NCBI RefSeq assembly: GCF_918698095.1 | Contig: NZ_CAKKLY010000004.1 | Location: 86,854 to 150,853, forward strand | Direction: 5' to 3' | Length of the DNA: 64,000 bases | Source of the DNA: Arthrobacter sp. Bi83 | GTDB lineage: Bacteria; Actinomycetota; Actinomycetes; Actinomycetales; Micrococcaceae | Part shown: positions 53,227 through 62,659 of the stretch, one piece after another | Layout of the letters: every line of letters begins with the position of its first letter | Numbering within the stretch: the stretch's first letter is position 1 | Translations under genes and position numbers: made by a program | The notes under the pieces: model-generated | Database searches by the model: none | The model's input: only the letters and a program-made list of their open reading frames with translations | What the model was told of the DNA's origin: nothing

Positions 53227-54309
53227 CTATGTCTGGGGACAGGGCTGGATTCCCTGCTTAACGTTGCTTAACGGTTTGGGCTTCAGCGCCGCCCGGACAG
53301 CGGGCAGCACCTCGGTCGCCAGCAGCCCGATGGAGCGCAGGGTCGCCGCCTGCGACAAGCCGCCCAGACCGACCTGCGCGAGGAAGCGAGTATGGCCCAG
53401 AATCTCGTGCTCCCAAAGGATCTTGTCGATGATTTCGGCCGGGCTGCCAGCGAATAGCGCGCCGCGCGGGCCCGCCCAGGCCTCGAAGCCTGCACGATCG
53501 AGCCGCCCCCTGCGCGGCATGTTCTGGCCGATGTATGACGAATAGTGCGGGAAGAACGTGTCCTTCGCTCCCTGCGAGGTCTCCTCGACGTAGAAGTGCG
53601 AGGTCACTCCGATCTGACCAGGCATCTGGCCTGCCTCTGCGGCGGAGCGCCGATACAGTTCGGCCAGGGGTGCGAACCGCTCCGGTCCGCCGAGGATCGC
53701 CAGGTACAACGGCAGCCCCAGCTTTCCGGCACGCACCGCCGAGGCAGGCGTCCCGCCGACCGCAGCCCAGATCGGCAGAGCTGCCTGGGCCGGTCGCGGC
53801 CAGATTCCTGCATCTTTCAGCGGCGGACGGGTGGTTCCGTTCCAGGTGACGGGGTTTTCGTCGCGGATCCGCAGCAGCAGCTCGAGCCGGTCCTCGAAGT
53901 ACTCGTCGTAGCGCTCCAGCGGCTGGCCGAAGAGCGGGAAGGATTCCAGATAGGCGCCGCGTCCGGCGGTGATTTCGGCGCGTCCGGCGCTGATGAGATC
54001 GAGCGTCGCGAAGTCTTCGAAGACGCGGACGGGATCGGCGCTTGAGAGTACGGTGACTGTGCTGGTCAGGCGGATTCGCGTGGTCTGCGCGGCCGCTGCG
54101 GCCAGCAGGACCGGGGGCGAGGACACCGCGAAATCCTCCCGGTGGTGCTCGCCGACGCCGAAGACATCCAGCCCGGCCTCGTCGGCGACCCGCGCCCATT
54201 CAAGGATGTCGCGGGTGCGCGCACCGGCATCCATCGGCTTTCCCTCGGCGTTGCGGGTGAGCTCGCCGAAGGTGAAGATGCCGATCTCGAACGGGGTGGC
54301 GGCGCTCAT
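53227..54309 (-). CDS. LLM-class (luciferase-like) flavin-dependent oxidoreductase
   Basis: 360 residues. Seen: FEIGIFTFGELTRN at the N-terminus, GLDVFGVGEHHREDFAVSSPPVLLAAAAAQTTRIRLTSTVTVLSS near residues 45-90, DLISAGRAEITAGRGAYLESFPLFG near 105-130 and PIWAAVGGTPASAVRAGKLGLPL. This TIM-barrel family uses reduced FMN or F420. The four-base overlap with the upstream esterase gene shows an operon; the pair may act in degradation of a xenobiotic ester or be general. Confidence 0.93.
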   Translation of the reverse strand: MSAATPFEIGIFTFGELTRNAEGKPMDAGARTRDILEWARVADEAGLDVFGVGEHHREDFAVSSPPVLLAAAAAQTTRIRLTSTVTVLSSADPVRVFEDFATLDLISAGRAEITAGRGAYLESFPLFGQPLERYDEYFEDRLELLLRIRDENPVTWNGTTRPPLKDAGIWPRPAQAALPIWAAVGGTPASAVRAGKLGLPLYLAILGGPERFAPLAELYRRSAAEAGQMPGQIGVTSHFYVEETSQGAKDTFFPHYSSYIGQNMPRRGRLDRAGFEAWAGPRGALFAGSPAEIIDKILWEHEILGHTRFLAQVGLGGLSQAATLRSIGLLATEVLPAVRAALKPKPLSNVKQGIQPCPQT

Positions 54310-54956
54310 GCTCGGGCCACCGCCTGGGGACCGACCTCGGCGGCGAGGAAGTCACGCACGTCGTCAAGCTCGGTTGCGTTGATGCCATGAGCCAGTCCCG
54401 GATAGACCCGCTCGATCAGCGAGGTGTGCTGTGGAAGGTACTCGCTGCTGCGCGTGATCGCCACGGGGGCGATGACCCTGTCTTCGGAGCCTCGGCCCCA
54501 GAACAGGCTCGGGCGAATGCCGCGCAGCGTCTCGTCGCCCGGCTGTGGTGCGCCCAGCACGAATCCGCCCAGCACGACGGGGGCCACCACCCGTTCGGGC
54601 CGCGCGCGCAGCAGCTGGCTTGCCATGAGCCCTCCCTGCGAGAACCCGATGGGCACGAGGCGGGTGCCGGGGTCCACGTTTGTCTCGACCCAGGCCCAGA
54701 TGGCGTCTGTTGCTTTCTCCACCGGCCCGGACTCGGGGTTTCCGGGCGTGGTGATCGAGAACCATGCCGCCCCGCCGTTGCCGAGCTCAATCGGTGCCCG
54801 CAGGGATGCCCAGGGCAGGTTCAGCCCAAGCACCGGCGCCAGCGAGCCCAAATCGTGCTCGTTGGAGCCGAATCCATGCAGAAAGAGTGCGACCGCTTCG
54901 GGAACCGGATTGGTGGTCCAGCCGTGCGAGCGCACGTCGCGCAGTGTGGTGTTCAT
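54306..54956 (-). CDS. Alpha/beta hydrolase, carboxylesterase/phospholipase (YpfH/EstB-like)
   Basis: 216 residues. Seen: VALFLHGFGSNEHDLGSLAP (oxyanion region), GFSQGGLMASQLLRARPERV (GxSxGG nucleophile Ser near residue 110), GRGSEDRVI (acid) and GLAHGI (His). This is the layout of cytoplasmic carboxylesterases related to acyl-protein thioesterase. First gene of the two-gene unit with the LLM oxidoreductase. Confidence 0.92.
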   Translation of the reverse strand: MNTTLRDVRSHGWTTNPVPEAVALFLHGFGSNEHDLGSLAPVLGLNLPWASLRAPIELGNGGAAWFSITTPGNPESGPVEKATDAIWAWVETNVDPGTRLVPIGFSQGGLMASQLLRARPERVVAPVVLGGFVLGAPQPGDETLRGIRPSLFWGRGSEDRVIAPVAITRSSEYLPQHTSLIERVYPGLAHGINATELDDVRDFLAAEVGPQAVARA

Positions 54957-55206
54957 TCTGAGGATCAGCTCCTGGGGCTAAGGGGATCCGGAATCGGCGT
55001 GCGGCTCGGGCGCCGCCCGGATCCGCGGGAGGTATGGAACGAACGGCCATCACCGGCCACAGGCACGGTACCGGGCAGTTGACCGCCTTCAACGATACAC
55101 CCGATTACTTGCAGCTTCAACTAAATGAATCGGATCGGACGGCTGTCCAGGTTGTCCGCAACCACGGGGTAAGCAGTCTGCCGGCATTGAGCCCCATGCC
55201 ATGCGA

Positions 55207-56145
55207 TTAGAGATAATCGCTGGCTCGCTCGCGGGCAATTTCCAGGAGCGTGGTGTGGAATGCGACCTCTGACGGGGCGTAGACCTTGTCTTGGCGTTGG
55301 GCCAGCAATACCCGTCGCAGGGGGGCGGCAGGACCGAGACTGAGCACCTTGACGTCAGGGTGCTGGAGGGCCACGGCAGTTTTGGGCACCATGGCCACGC
55401 CCATTCCAACGCTGACCATGGCCTGTGCCTCTTGGTAATCGTTGGCCAGGAAGCCAATGGTCGGCTCGAACCCGGCATCGTGGGCGGAACGTTGAAGGAC
55501 CTCCACCACCGGGTGGGCCTCCGCGCGAACTATCCACGACTCCTTTCGCAGGTCCTCCATCTTCACCTCATCCCGGTCGGCGAGTGGGTGCCCGCGGGAT
55601 ACCAGGATTACAGTGCTTTCCTGGAAGACTTCTGTTACCCGGATGGAATCGTCTTGGAACCGATTCCAGGAATAGTCCCAGAGCAGGCACAGTCCGGTGA
55701 CTCCTGCCTCGAGGTCCGACACAAGTTCGTCAAAGCGCGCGCTGCGCACCGAGAGTCCGATTGCCGGGTATCTCTTCTTAAAGGCGCGGATAACAACGGG
55801 CAGGAAAGACCCTGCCAACGTCGGAAACGTACCGACGGTCAAAGAGCCGCGTCTGAGACCGGCGATCTGGTCCAGGTCGGACTGTGCCGCCCGCATCTGC
55901 CCAACGATCTTGCGGGCGTGCCCAGCCAGCACCTGGCCAGCCTCGGTAGGCACAACCCCACGGGAGCGGCGGTTGAGCAGCGGCTGCCCCACCTCCTGTT
56001 CGAGTTTCCGCAGCTGCTGGGAAACTGCCGACGGGGTGTACATCATCAACTCAGCCGCAGCAGTAATCGATCCCTGCTCGACGACCTCCACCAGCAGGGC
56101 CAAACGACGGATGTCGAACAAATTGTGTCCTTCATCGTTAAGCAA
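55207..56145 (-). CDS. LysR-family transcriptional regulator
   Basis: About 312 residues. The frame begins with a TTG at 56145 and no ATG fits, so the start is uncertain. Seen: a winged helix-turn-helix LALLVEVVEQGSITAAAELMMYTPSAVSQQLRKLEQEVG, the hinge and a substrate-binding domain with VGTFPTLAGSFLPVVIRAFKKRYPAI. It is divergent from the PrpF and MatC-like genes and should control them, with a di- or tricarboxylate as inducer (inference). Confidence 0.9.
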   Translation of the reverse strand: MLNDEGHNLFDIRRLALLVEVVEQGSITAAAELMMYTPSAVSQQLRKLEQEVGQPLLNRRSRGVVPTEAGQVLAGHARKIVGQMRAAQSDLDQIAGLRRGSLTVGTFPTLAGSFLPVVIRAFKKRYPAIGLSVRSARFDELVSDLEAGVTGLCLLWDYSWNRFQDDSIRVTEVFQESTVILVSRGHPLADRDEVKMEDLRKESWIVRAEAHPVVEVLQRSAHDAGFEPTIGFLANDYQEAQAMVSVGMGVAMVPKTAVALQHPDVKVLSLGPAAPLRRVLLAQRQDKVYAPSEVAFHTTLLEIARERASDYL

Positions 56146-56384
56146 TGGTTCACCCTTCTGTTCGTTTAGTTCATTCTATGCAATCACGAGGAAATCTGCG
56201 TGACAGCGGGGACACATCTCGTCCAAGAAGGGCCGGAAAATGGAACTTTGGGCGTTGAATGCCAATGAGTTAAGTATCTCTACATCCCCCCTAAAAAATT
56301 GAACATTGTCTTCATTTGTGATCCGGCTCATTCTTTTATCAGGCCCCTGACCAAAGCGCGGCACGGAGAGATGTAGGAAACACG

Positions 56385-57503
56385 ATGAAGATAGAAGCTG
56401 AATGGATGCGCGGAGGCACCAGCAAGTGCTGGGTCTTCGAAACGGAGCACCTGGACGAAACCCGCACCAGCTTGGACGATCTGCTTCCCCGGCTGTTCGG
56501 AAGTCCCGACCCCAGACAGATTGACGGTGTCGGCGGAGCAACTTCGACAACCAGCAAAGCGATGATCCTTCGTCGACCGTCCGACAAGGATGTTGACGTC
56601 GAGTTCACCTTCGCTCAGGTCGGCATCGAAGAGGCGGCAGTGGACTGGGGGAGCAACTGCGGGAACTGCTCCGCGGTTGTCGGCCTTTACGCGATCGAAA
56701 AGGGATGGGTGATTCCCCACGGAGACGTCACCCGGATCGTCACCCGCAACACCAACACCGGCCAGATCATCGTCCAGCGGGTCGCCACTCCCGCAGGGGC
56801 CCTGCCCATCGTTCCGGAAGCTCAGATGCCCGGGGTTGCGTTTCCCGGCTACCGGGTCGGTCTCGGCTTCCAGGATCCAGCGGGCAAGACCACAGGAGAA
56901 TTGCTGCCCACCGGTGCAGTGACAGACACGATAACCGCTGGTGGAACACGCTGGACTGTTTCAATGGTCGACGCCGGAGCGCCGGTTGTGATGGTCCGTG
57001 CTGAAGAGCTCGGCCTGGACCCCGCCCGGTACGACAGCTGGGTCGCCGGGGTGGAATTGCAGCTGGAAACTTTGGAGCATATCCGTCGACAGGCCGCCGT
57101 CCGGATGGGGCTGGTACAAACAACGGCAGAAGCTGCCCGAGCCATCCCCAAGCTCGCGATTGTCGCCTCCCCTACCCAGCCGGACGCGGACAGCGACGTC
57201 AACGTCATGATGCTCTCGATGGGCAAGCCCCACCCGGCGCTGGCCATCACCGGCAGCATCGCCTTGACCCTCGCCGCCGGCACCCCGGGCACCGTACTAA
57301 ACAGCATCACGGGCGACACTCCGCGGCCCACGCTGAGACTACGCACTCCTGCAGGGGTGATCGAGACCTGGAGCGAGGAGCGCGACGGGACCCTGCTGGT
57401 CGGCGTCGACCGAACGGCCCGCACCATTGCCACCACCATCATCCACCTCCCGGAGGCTCTCGGCAGCGCTGCCGAAGCCTCACTAGCATCAGCCACTCAA
57501 TGA
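56385..57503 (+). CDS. PrpF-family isomerase (2-methylaconitate/4-oxalomesaconate type)
   Basis: 372 residues. Seen: the family opening EAEWMRGGTSKCWVFETEHL near residues 4-23, GVGGATSTTSKAMILRRP, DWGSNCGNCSAVVGLYAIEKG near residue 88 with the conserved Cys, VTRIVTRNTNTGQIIV, LLPTGAVTDTI and MGKPHPALAITGSIALTLAAGTPG. These proteins isomerise double bonds in unsaturated tricarboxylates. Followed 13 bases later by a MatC-like transporter, which suggests use of a tricarboxylate or related acid. No aconitase or lyase gene is nearby. Confidence 0.92.
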   Translation: MKIEAEWMRGGTSKCWVFETEHLDETRTSLDDLLPRLFGSPDPRQIDGVGGATSTTSKAMILRRPSDKDVDVEFTFAQVGIEEAAVDWGSNCGNCSAVVGLYAIEKGWVIPHGDVTRIVTRNTNTGQIIVQRVATPAGALPIVPEAQMPGVAFPGYRVGLGFQDPAGKTTGELLPTGAVTDTITAGGTRWTVSMVDAGAPVVMVRAEELGLDPARYDSWVAGVELQLETLEHIRRQAAVRMGLVQTTAEAARAIPKLAIVASPTQPDADSDVNVMMLSMGKPHPALAITGSIALTLAAGTPGTVLNSITGDTPRPTLRLRTPAGVIETWSEERDGTLLVGVDRTARTIATTIIHLPEALGSAAEASLASATQ

Positions 57504-57516
57504 GGAGCCACCGATC

Positions 57517-58965
57517 ATGACTAAGACTATTTACCAGCCTGCTCCCGAGGCAGAGAGCAGAATCCGGGAAGACCGTCCCAAGCGCCCCAACCGTCGCCGC
57601 CGTATCCTGCTGATATCGGTAGCCGCGATCGCGATCCTCGGTCTGGTTGCCCTCGTGTTCGGGGGAGCCATTTTCAACCCCGCGGCCACCCCGGAATCGG
57701 AGTCGCCCATGACCGCTACCCAGATCATCCCGCTCGTCATACTTGTCGTGATGTTCGTCGTCGCCACGAAATGGCCACTGAACATCGGGGTGATGGGGCT
57801 GGTGGCGTCGTTCGGCGTCGGCTACTTCATGCTCGGAATGAGCGACAAGGAGATCCTTCAGGAATTCCCGGCCAGCATCGTTCTGACGATCATCGGCGTC
57901 ACCTACTTCTTCAGCATGGCCCAGCGGAACGGGACCATCGACATCATCGTGCAGACCTGTGTGCGCCTCGTCAGGGGCAAGACACTGCTGCTCCCATGGG
58001 TGTTCTTTCTTATGGCTGCTGCGCTGACCTCTTTAGGCACCTTCTCCCCCGCCGCCGTCGCACTTCTCGCACCTGCAGCCATCGGCTTCGCCTACGAATC
58101 GCGCATCCACCCCGTACTCATGGGCGCGTTCATTATCAACGGAGCCCACGCGGGCGGGTTCTCCCCACTGTCCGTTGCCGGCGTGCTGGTACACGACATC
58201 GCGCTGAAAAACGGCTTCCCCATCTCCCAGGGCGGACTCTTTGCCGCCAGCTTCGCCCTCAATCTCATCCTTTCGGCCCTGACGGTCGTACTGTTTGCCC
58301 TCCTGGGCAAACTGCGCGACGGTGAAGGCACCCAGCATGTCGACGCTGACGCGCCCCGCACCACGCGTCCGCACGGCCAGCAAATCCTCACGCTGGTGCT
58401 GATCGCTGCGATGCTCGTCTGCACCCTGGGCTTCCACATGCCGATCGGCTTTGTCGCCCTCTCCGCCGGCCTCCTCCTGGCACTGATCAACATCAAAGAA
58501 CACCGGACCTTCATCAGCGGCATCTCCTGGTCTACCGTCCTGCTGGTGGCCGGCATGATCACCTACGTCTCACTGCTCCAGCACGTCGGCGTCATCGACA
58601 CCCTCGCCCAACAAGCCCTCGCCCTGGGTGCGCCCCTGCTGATCGCTCTGGTCCTTTGCTACGTGATTGGCGTCGGCTCAGCCTTCGCCTCCTCCACGGC
58701 ATTGCTGACCGCATTCATCCCCCTGGCCGGTCCCCTCTTGGCGTCCAGTTCGCTGAGCGCTTCGGGAACCGTCGCCGCGCTCGCAATCGCCGCGACAGTG
58801 GTGGATGTCTCTCCCTTCTCCACCGACGGTGCCCTCGTTGTCGCCAACGCCCGGGAGAACGACCGCCAACGCGTCTACAAGCAGCTGATGATGTACGCGG
58901 GTGGAGTGGTCCTGGTTGCCCCCGCGCTGGCATGGGCCCTGTTGGTTCCGACTGGAATCATGTGA
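57517..58965 (+). CDS. MatC-like dicarboxylate carrier (IT superfamily)
   Basis: 482 residues, AGGAG site before the ATG. Seen: a cytoplasmic basic N-terminus, one helix near 30-48, then about ten further membrane segments with the MatC N-terminal domain pattern (WPLNIGVMGLVASFGVGYFMLGMSDKEILQEFPASIVLTIIGVTYFF) and LTSLGTFSPAAVALLAPAAIGFAYE. Related carriers take up malonate or C4-dicarboxylates. It forms a unit with prpF under LysR and likely imports the PrpF substrate. Confidence 0.9.
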   Translation: MTKTIYQPAPEAESRIREDRPKRPNRRRRILLISVAAIAILGLVALVFGGAIFNPAATPESESPMTATQIIPLVILVVMFVVATKWPLNIGVMGLVASFGVGYFMLGMSDKEILQEFPASIVLTIIGVTYFFSMAQRNGTIDIIVQTCVRLVRGKTLLLPWVFFLMAAALTSLGTFSPAAVALLAPAAIGFAYESRIHPVLMGAFIINGAHAGGFSPLSVAGVLVHDIALKNGFPISQGGLFAASFALNLILSALTVVLFALLGKLRDGEGTQHVDADAPRTTRPHGQQILTLVLIAAMLVCTLGFHMPIGFVALSAGLLLALINIKEHRTFISGISWSTVLLVAGMITYVSLLQHVGVIDTLAQQALALGAPLLIALVLCYVIGVGSAFASSTALLTAFIPLAGPLLASSSLSASGTVAALAIAATVVDVSPFSTDGALVVANARENDRQRVYKQLMMYAGGVVLVAPALAWALLVPTGIM

Positions 58966-59091
58966 CCCGTGCACCAACTCAATTGATACCGCAACGACCT
59001 CTCTTCCTAGGACACTTTCGCGTGCCATAGTCTGGGCACGCCAGCCTGCGGCCGAAGGCGGGAAGCACACGACGCTTAGAAGGGATCGACC

Positions 59092-59904
59092 ATGCTGATC
59101 TGCGCAACCTGCGGTGTCGAACGCGACGAACCTGCCCCCGGGGTCTGCCCGATCTGCAGCGATGAGCGGCAGTATGTGCCCAAGGACGGACAAAAGTGGC
59201 TCACGCTGGACGGGCTGGCGCAGGAGGGCCAGCAGACATTGTTGAAGCAGAATGAGCCGGGACTTGTCGGGATCGAGACGGAGCCAAAAGTTGGGATCGG
59301 CCAGACCGCTCAGCTTGTGGTGACACAGGAGGGTTCGCTGCTGTGGGATCCGGTCGGATATGTCGATGACAACGCTGTGCAGGCAGCGCTCGAGCGCGGC
59401 CCGGTTCTGGCGATCGCCGCTAGCCATCCGCACATGTTCGGTGTGCAGGTCGAATGGTCGCATCGGCTCGGTGGCGTCCCTGTACTTGTGGCGGACGCAG
59501 ACCGGCGATGGCTGGGGCGCTACGATCCGGTCATCGAATACTGGTCCGGCAGTCAAACCATCGCCGAAGGGTTGACACTGCACCAAACCGGAGGGCACTT
59601 CCCGGGCAGCGCGGTGGTGCACTGGGCTGCAGGAGCGGGCGGCAGAGGAGTTCTGCTGACCGGTGACAGCGTGTTTCCGAACCCAGACCGTCGCTCCATC
59701 GCATTCATGCGCAGCTACCCGAATCGCTTGCCGCTTTCCGGCGCAGTGGCGTTGCGAATCGCCGCGCAGCTGGAAGAGCTCAACTTCGACCGGATCTACG
59801 GCAACTTCAACAATGTAATCGCGTCGGTAGCCAAGGCCGTTCTGCACGATTCCGCCCAACGGCACGCTGCGTGGGCGCGAGGAGACTTCGACCATTTGAC
59901 CTGA
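59092..59904 (+). CDS. MBL-superfamily-like protein with an N-terminal zinc-ribbon/rubredoxin knuckle
   Basis: 270 residues with AAGGGAT before the ATG. Seen: MLICATCGVERDEPAPGVCPICSDE, two CxxC knuckles that would hold Zn or Fe. A metallo-beta-lactamase-like core follows: LLWDPVGYVDDNAV, AASHPHMFGVQVEW, HQTGGHFPGSAVVHW and LLTGDSVF. The first metal motif keeps HxH but lacks the Asp-His of HxHxDH, so it may bind one metal or none. No flanking operon; product function unknown. Confidence 0.85.
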   Translation: MLICATCGVERDEPAPGVCPICSDERQYVPKDGQKWLTLDGLAQEGQQTLLKQNEPGLVGIETEPKVGIGQTAQLVVTQEGSLLWDPVGYVDDNAVQAALERGPVLAIAASHPHMFGVQVEWSHRLGGVPVLVADADRRWLGRYDPVIEYWSGSQTIAEGLTLHQTGGHFPGSAVVHWAAGAGGRGVLLTGDSVFPNPDRRSIAFMRSYPNRLPLSGAVALRIAAQLEELNFDRIYGNFNNVIASVAKAVLHDSAQRHAAWARGDFDHLT

Positions 59905-60134
59905 ACCGTCCATTTCCCCTTGAGCGTTAGTTTGGGATCGAAGGCGGCGGAGGACTCAAATCTCTCGTGCGGCACAGCGATTGGATCCCGTCACACATCG
60001 CCAGCGAATTGGGCCGGCGGGTTTTTGGTTGTCGGCGCATTGGGTTCGATGTTCATGATTTCCTTACTTGCTGGTGTTTCCGCCAGCGGTGAGCACGGCT
60101 ACCGTGATGAGGCTGCGATCAGTTCCGAGGACTG

Positions 60135-60971
60135 TCAGTCGTATGTTTCGACGCCGGTCAGGCGTTGTTCTTCGACATCAAGCCTGGTCTGAAGTCGCCG
60201 GGCGACGCTGTCATCGACCGTGCCAGCGAGGCGGAGCCCCAGAAGTGCTTCGCGTTTCCTGTCGAGTAGGGCTCGGCGGAGCGTGATTTCTTCCTGATGT
60301 GATTGCATCGTGGTCTCGGGAACGGAACCACCTTTCAGAGCCTGTATGACCGACAGATGGGATCGATATTCGTCCGCGACGCGGCCGTGGACTTCTGCGC
60401 TGGTCCTGAGTTCGTGGGCGACTTCGTCAACGGCGGGGACGGCGGCGGCAGCAATGGCCAGTTCGGCCAGGCGGAGTTCCTCCTCTTCAGGTTCATCGGG
60501 AAGCTTGGCCCAGCGGACTACGGCGGGCAGCAGAGGGCCTTGGACGAGCATGGTCAGCACTATGACGCCGGCGCTGATGAAGATGATGTCCTCGCGTCCA
60601 GAGAGCGGGGTGCCGTCATTAAGTGCCGATGGCACGGACAGCGCGATAGCGAGGGAAACCGCCCCGCGGAAGCCAGCAATGGAGCTCACGACCCGGGCCC
60701 GGTAGGTCGTCCGGCGCTGGCGTTGGGAGGGGCGCCTGTCCAGAATTCGGATGACGGCGACGCTCACGGTCTGGAACACGAACCGGATGATGATGAGAAC
60801 CAGCCAAACGGCAACCGCGGTTAGCAGGAGCCGTCCCACGTCCTGGGGGTTGATTTCGTGCACGGCAGCCTGCAAGATGACCGAGTTGTCCAGCAGGATC
60901 ATGAAGTAGCTGACGAGGATGATCGCCAGGATCGCTGCCGGGTGAGGAGCGGTTGCGCGTTCAGGTTTCAT
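60135..60971 (-). pseudogene. Chimeric gene: MFS N-terminus fused to C-terminal half of a CPA1 Na+/H+ antiporter
   Basis: 278 codons from the ATG at 60971. Residues 1-32 (PAAILAIILVSYFMILLDNSVI) are the first helix of an EmrB/QacA-type MFS exporter. From about residue 33 the sequence becomes the second half of a CPA1 sodium/proton antiporter: LQAAVHEINPQDVGRLLLTAVAVW, then SSIAGFRGAVSLAIALSVP, and the long cytoplasmic tail. The junction (about 60873-60878) lies inside a membrane segment, with no linker. The usual explanation is a deletion that removed the rest of the MFS gene and the first half of the antiporter. The product should be inactive, or a small novel membrane protein. Confidence 0.85.
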
Positions 60972-61072
60972 GCTTTCAATGCAACCGTGATTCCTTACGG
61001 GCCGGGAGTCACGGCCTTTCGGGTAACGCCAGCGCCTCCCTCGTCCCGCCGACCGCGCGTAGCGTGGACGCC

Positions 61073-61953
61073 ATGACACACAGCGACGACGTGCGGAAAT
61101 TCCTGACCTCCCGGCGTGCAAGGATCACGCCCGAGGAGGCCGGCCTGCCGGTCTATGGCGGCAACCGGCGCGTTACCGGGCTGCGCCGCGAGGAAGTCGC
61201 CATGCTCGCCGGGATGAGCATCGATTACTACATACGCCTTGAGCGGGGAAACCTCTCCGGCGCCTCGGACAGCGTCCTTGAAGCACTCGGGCGTGCCCTG
61301 AAGCTCGACGACGCCGAAACGGCCCACCTTTTGACCTTGCCCGCGCCGCCACCGCCTCCCCCCGGGTGCGGCGCAAGCGCAGCCCGCAGACGGTACGGCC
61401 GAGCGTGCAACGCGTCATCGATGCGATCACGACGGCGCCGGCCTGGGTCCGCAACGACCGCGGGGATGTACTCGCCGCCAACGAACTGGGCCGTGCCCTT
61501 TATCTGGACATGATGGCAGAGGGGCCCACTCCGCCGAACAGCGCTCGCTTCACCTTCCTGAATCCGAAAGCGCGGGAGTTCTTCGCCGATTGGGAACGCG
61601 CAGCGGACGACGTCGTCGGAGTCCTGCGCTCCACGGCCGGGAAAAACCCGTACGACAAGGACCTCACGGACCTGATCGGTGAAGTCTCAACCCGCAGCGA
61701 GGAGTTCCGCACCCGGTAGGCCCGTCACGACGTGAAGTACCACCGAGCTGGCCGCAAACGGCTCCACCACCCGATTGTTGGCGACTTGGACTTGAGCTTC
61801 GAAGCGCTTGAACTGCCCGCAGACCCGGGACTGCGCATCAACGTCTACACAGCAGATCCCGGGACACCATCCGAGGACGCGTTGAAAGTCCTCGCCAGTT
61901 GGGCCGTTACCCAGCGGAACACCGCAGAGGCCGCAGTCATGGACAAGAAATAG
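61073..61953 (+). pseudogene. XRE/MmyB-like transcriptional regulator, frameshifted and with an in-frame stop
   Basis: ATG at 61073. Seen: a helix-turn-helix region (FLTSRRARITPEEAGLPVYGG, VTGLRREEVAMLAGMSIDYYIRLERGN) that would continue into a PAS-like MmyB ligand domain. The domain is readable only after a one-base deletion near 61337-61342 (RKRSPQTVRPSVQRVIDAI..., FTFLNPKAREFFADWERAADDVVGVLR). A TAG at 61717-61719 then replaces an expected Trp before RHDVKYHRAGRKRLHHP and the C-terminal ...LASWAVTQRN, ending at 61953. Such regulators usually sit divergent from an MFS or oxidoreductase gene; here that neighbour has also been lost. Confidence 0.88.
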
Positions 61954-61960
61954 ACGAGAC

Positions 61961-62136
61961 CGTGCCTCCGCTGTCCTGGTCGTCGGAGCCACCGGCAGCA
62001 TCGGCCGCTACGCTGTGGCCGAAGCACGGTAGCAGGGATAGGCGGTCCGGCACTCGTAGGTGACCAGGCCGCAGTCCGCATTCTTCCCGAAGGGGTGGAC
62101 TTGGTGATCGGCGACCTGACCCGTCCGCGAGCGTGA
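61961..62136 (+). pseudogene. Remnant of an NAD(P)-binding SDR/NmrA-like gene
   Basis: Seen: AVLVVGATGSIGRYAVAEAR (the GxxGxxG of atypical SDRs) followed by TAG and a second TAG, then a one-base frameshift after which ALVGDQAAVRILPEGVDLV and IGDLTRP continue, and a TGA. Only about 55 residues of an approximately 250-residue protein remain. Confidence 0.75.
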
Positions 62137-62659
62137 ACACTTGAGCGCCCGACAGCTTCGACGGGTCCGGGCTGCCGACGGATGCCTGTTCACAAGCATG
62201 CAAGTACTAGGAGCCACGGCACCGGCCTTGCACAACAGGTGAAGGCCGGTGTTCCGCAGAATCCGCCGAGAGGTCAAGGAGCCAGCGCCTCCTCCCTGGT
62301 CAAGGCTGTAAGTGTCCAACGCAGGTGTGCAGTGGTCTCCTCCGAATCGAGTTCCCTCAGCAGGAAAGCCTCGGACGGACTGCGTCCGCACGGCTGCTCG
62401 GCGGTTTCCGGCGGCTGGCCCTGAACTTACGTAAAGCTGGACCGTGATTATTGTCGTAGAGTCACACATCGCCGGAATTAAGGCGGCGTAGTCTTTCATA
62501 GGCAGCGTTATTTTCCGGAAGGAAGCCCACTAGTACCATGGGGCCTCCCCGGCGCGTTCCCGTCCGGCGCCATAGGCTGCAGGATGGCAATAAAACCCGC
62601 CGAACCGGTGAGCCCCCGGCCATTCCGGTACGAGGCCCTCACCAAGAAAGTCAGGCACA
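62137..62659. other. Intergenic region, no gene supported
   Basis: About 520 bases between the SDR remnant and the PRISE-type gene. Overlapping frames on both strands show no consistent protein pattern. An AT-richer stretch near 62440-62520 should contain the promoter of the downstream gene. Confidence 0.4.
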
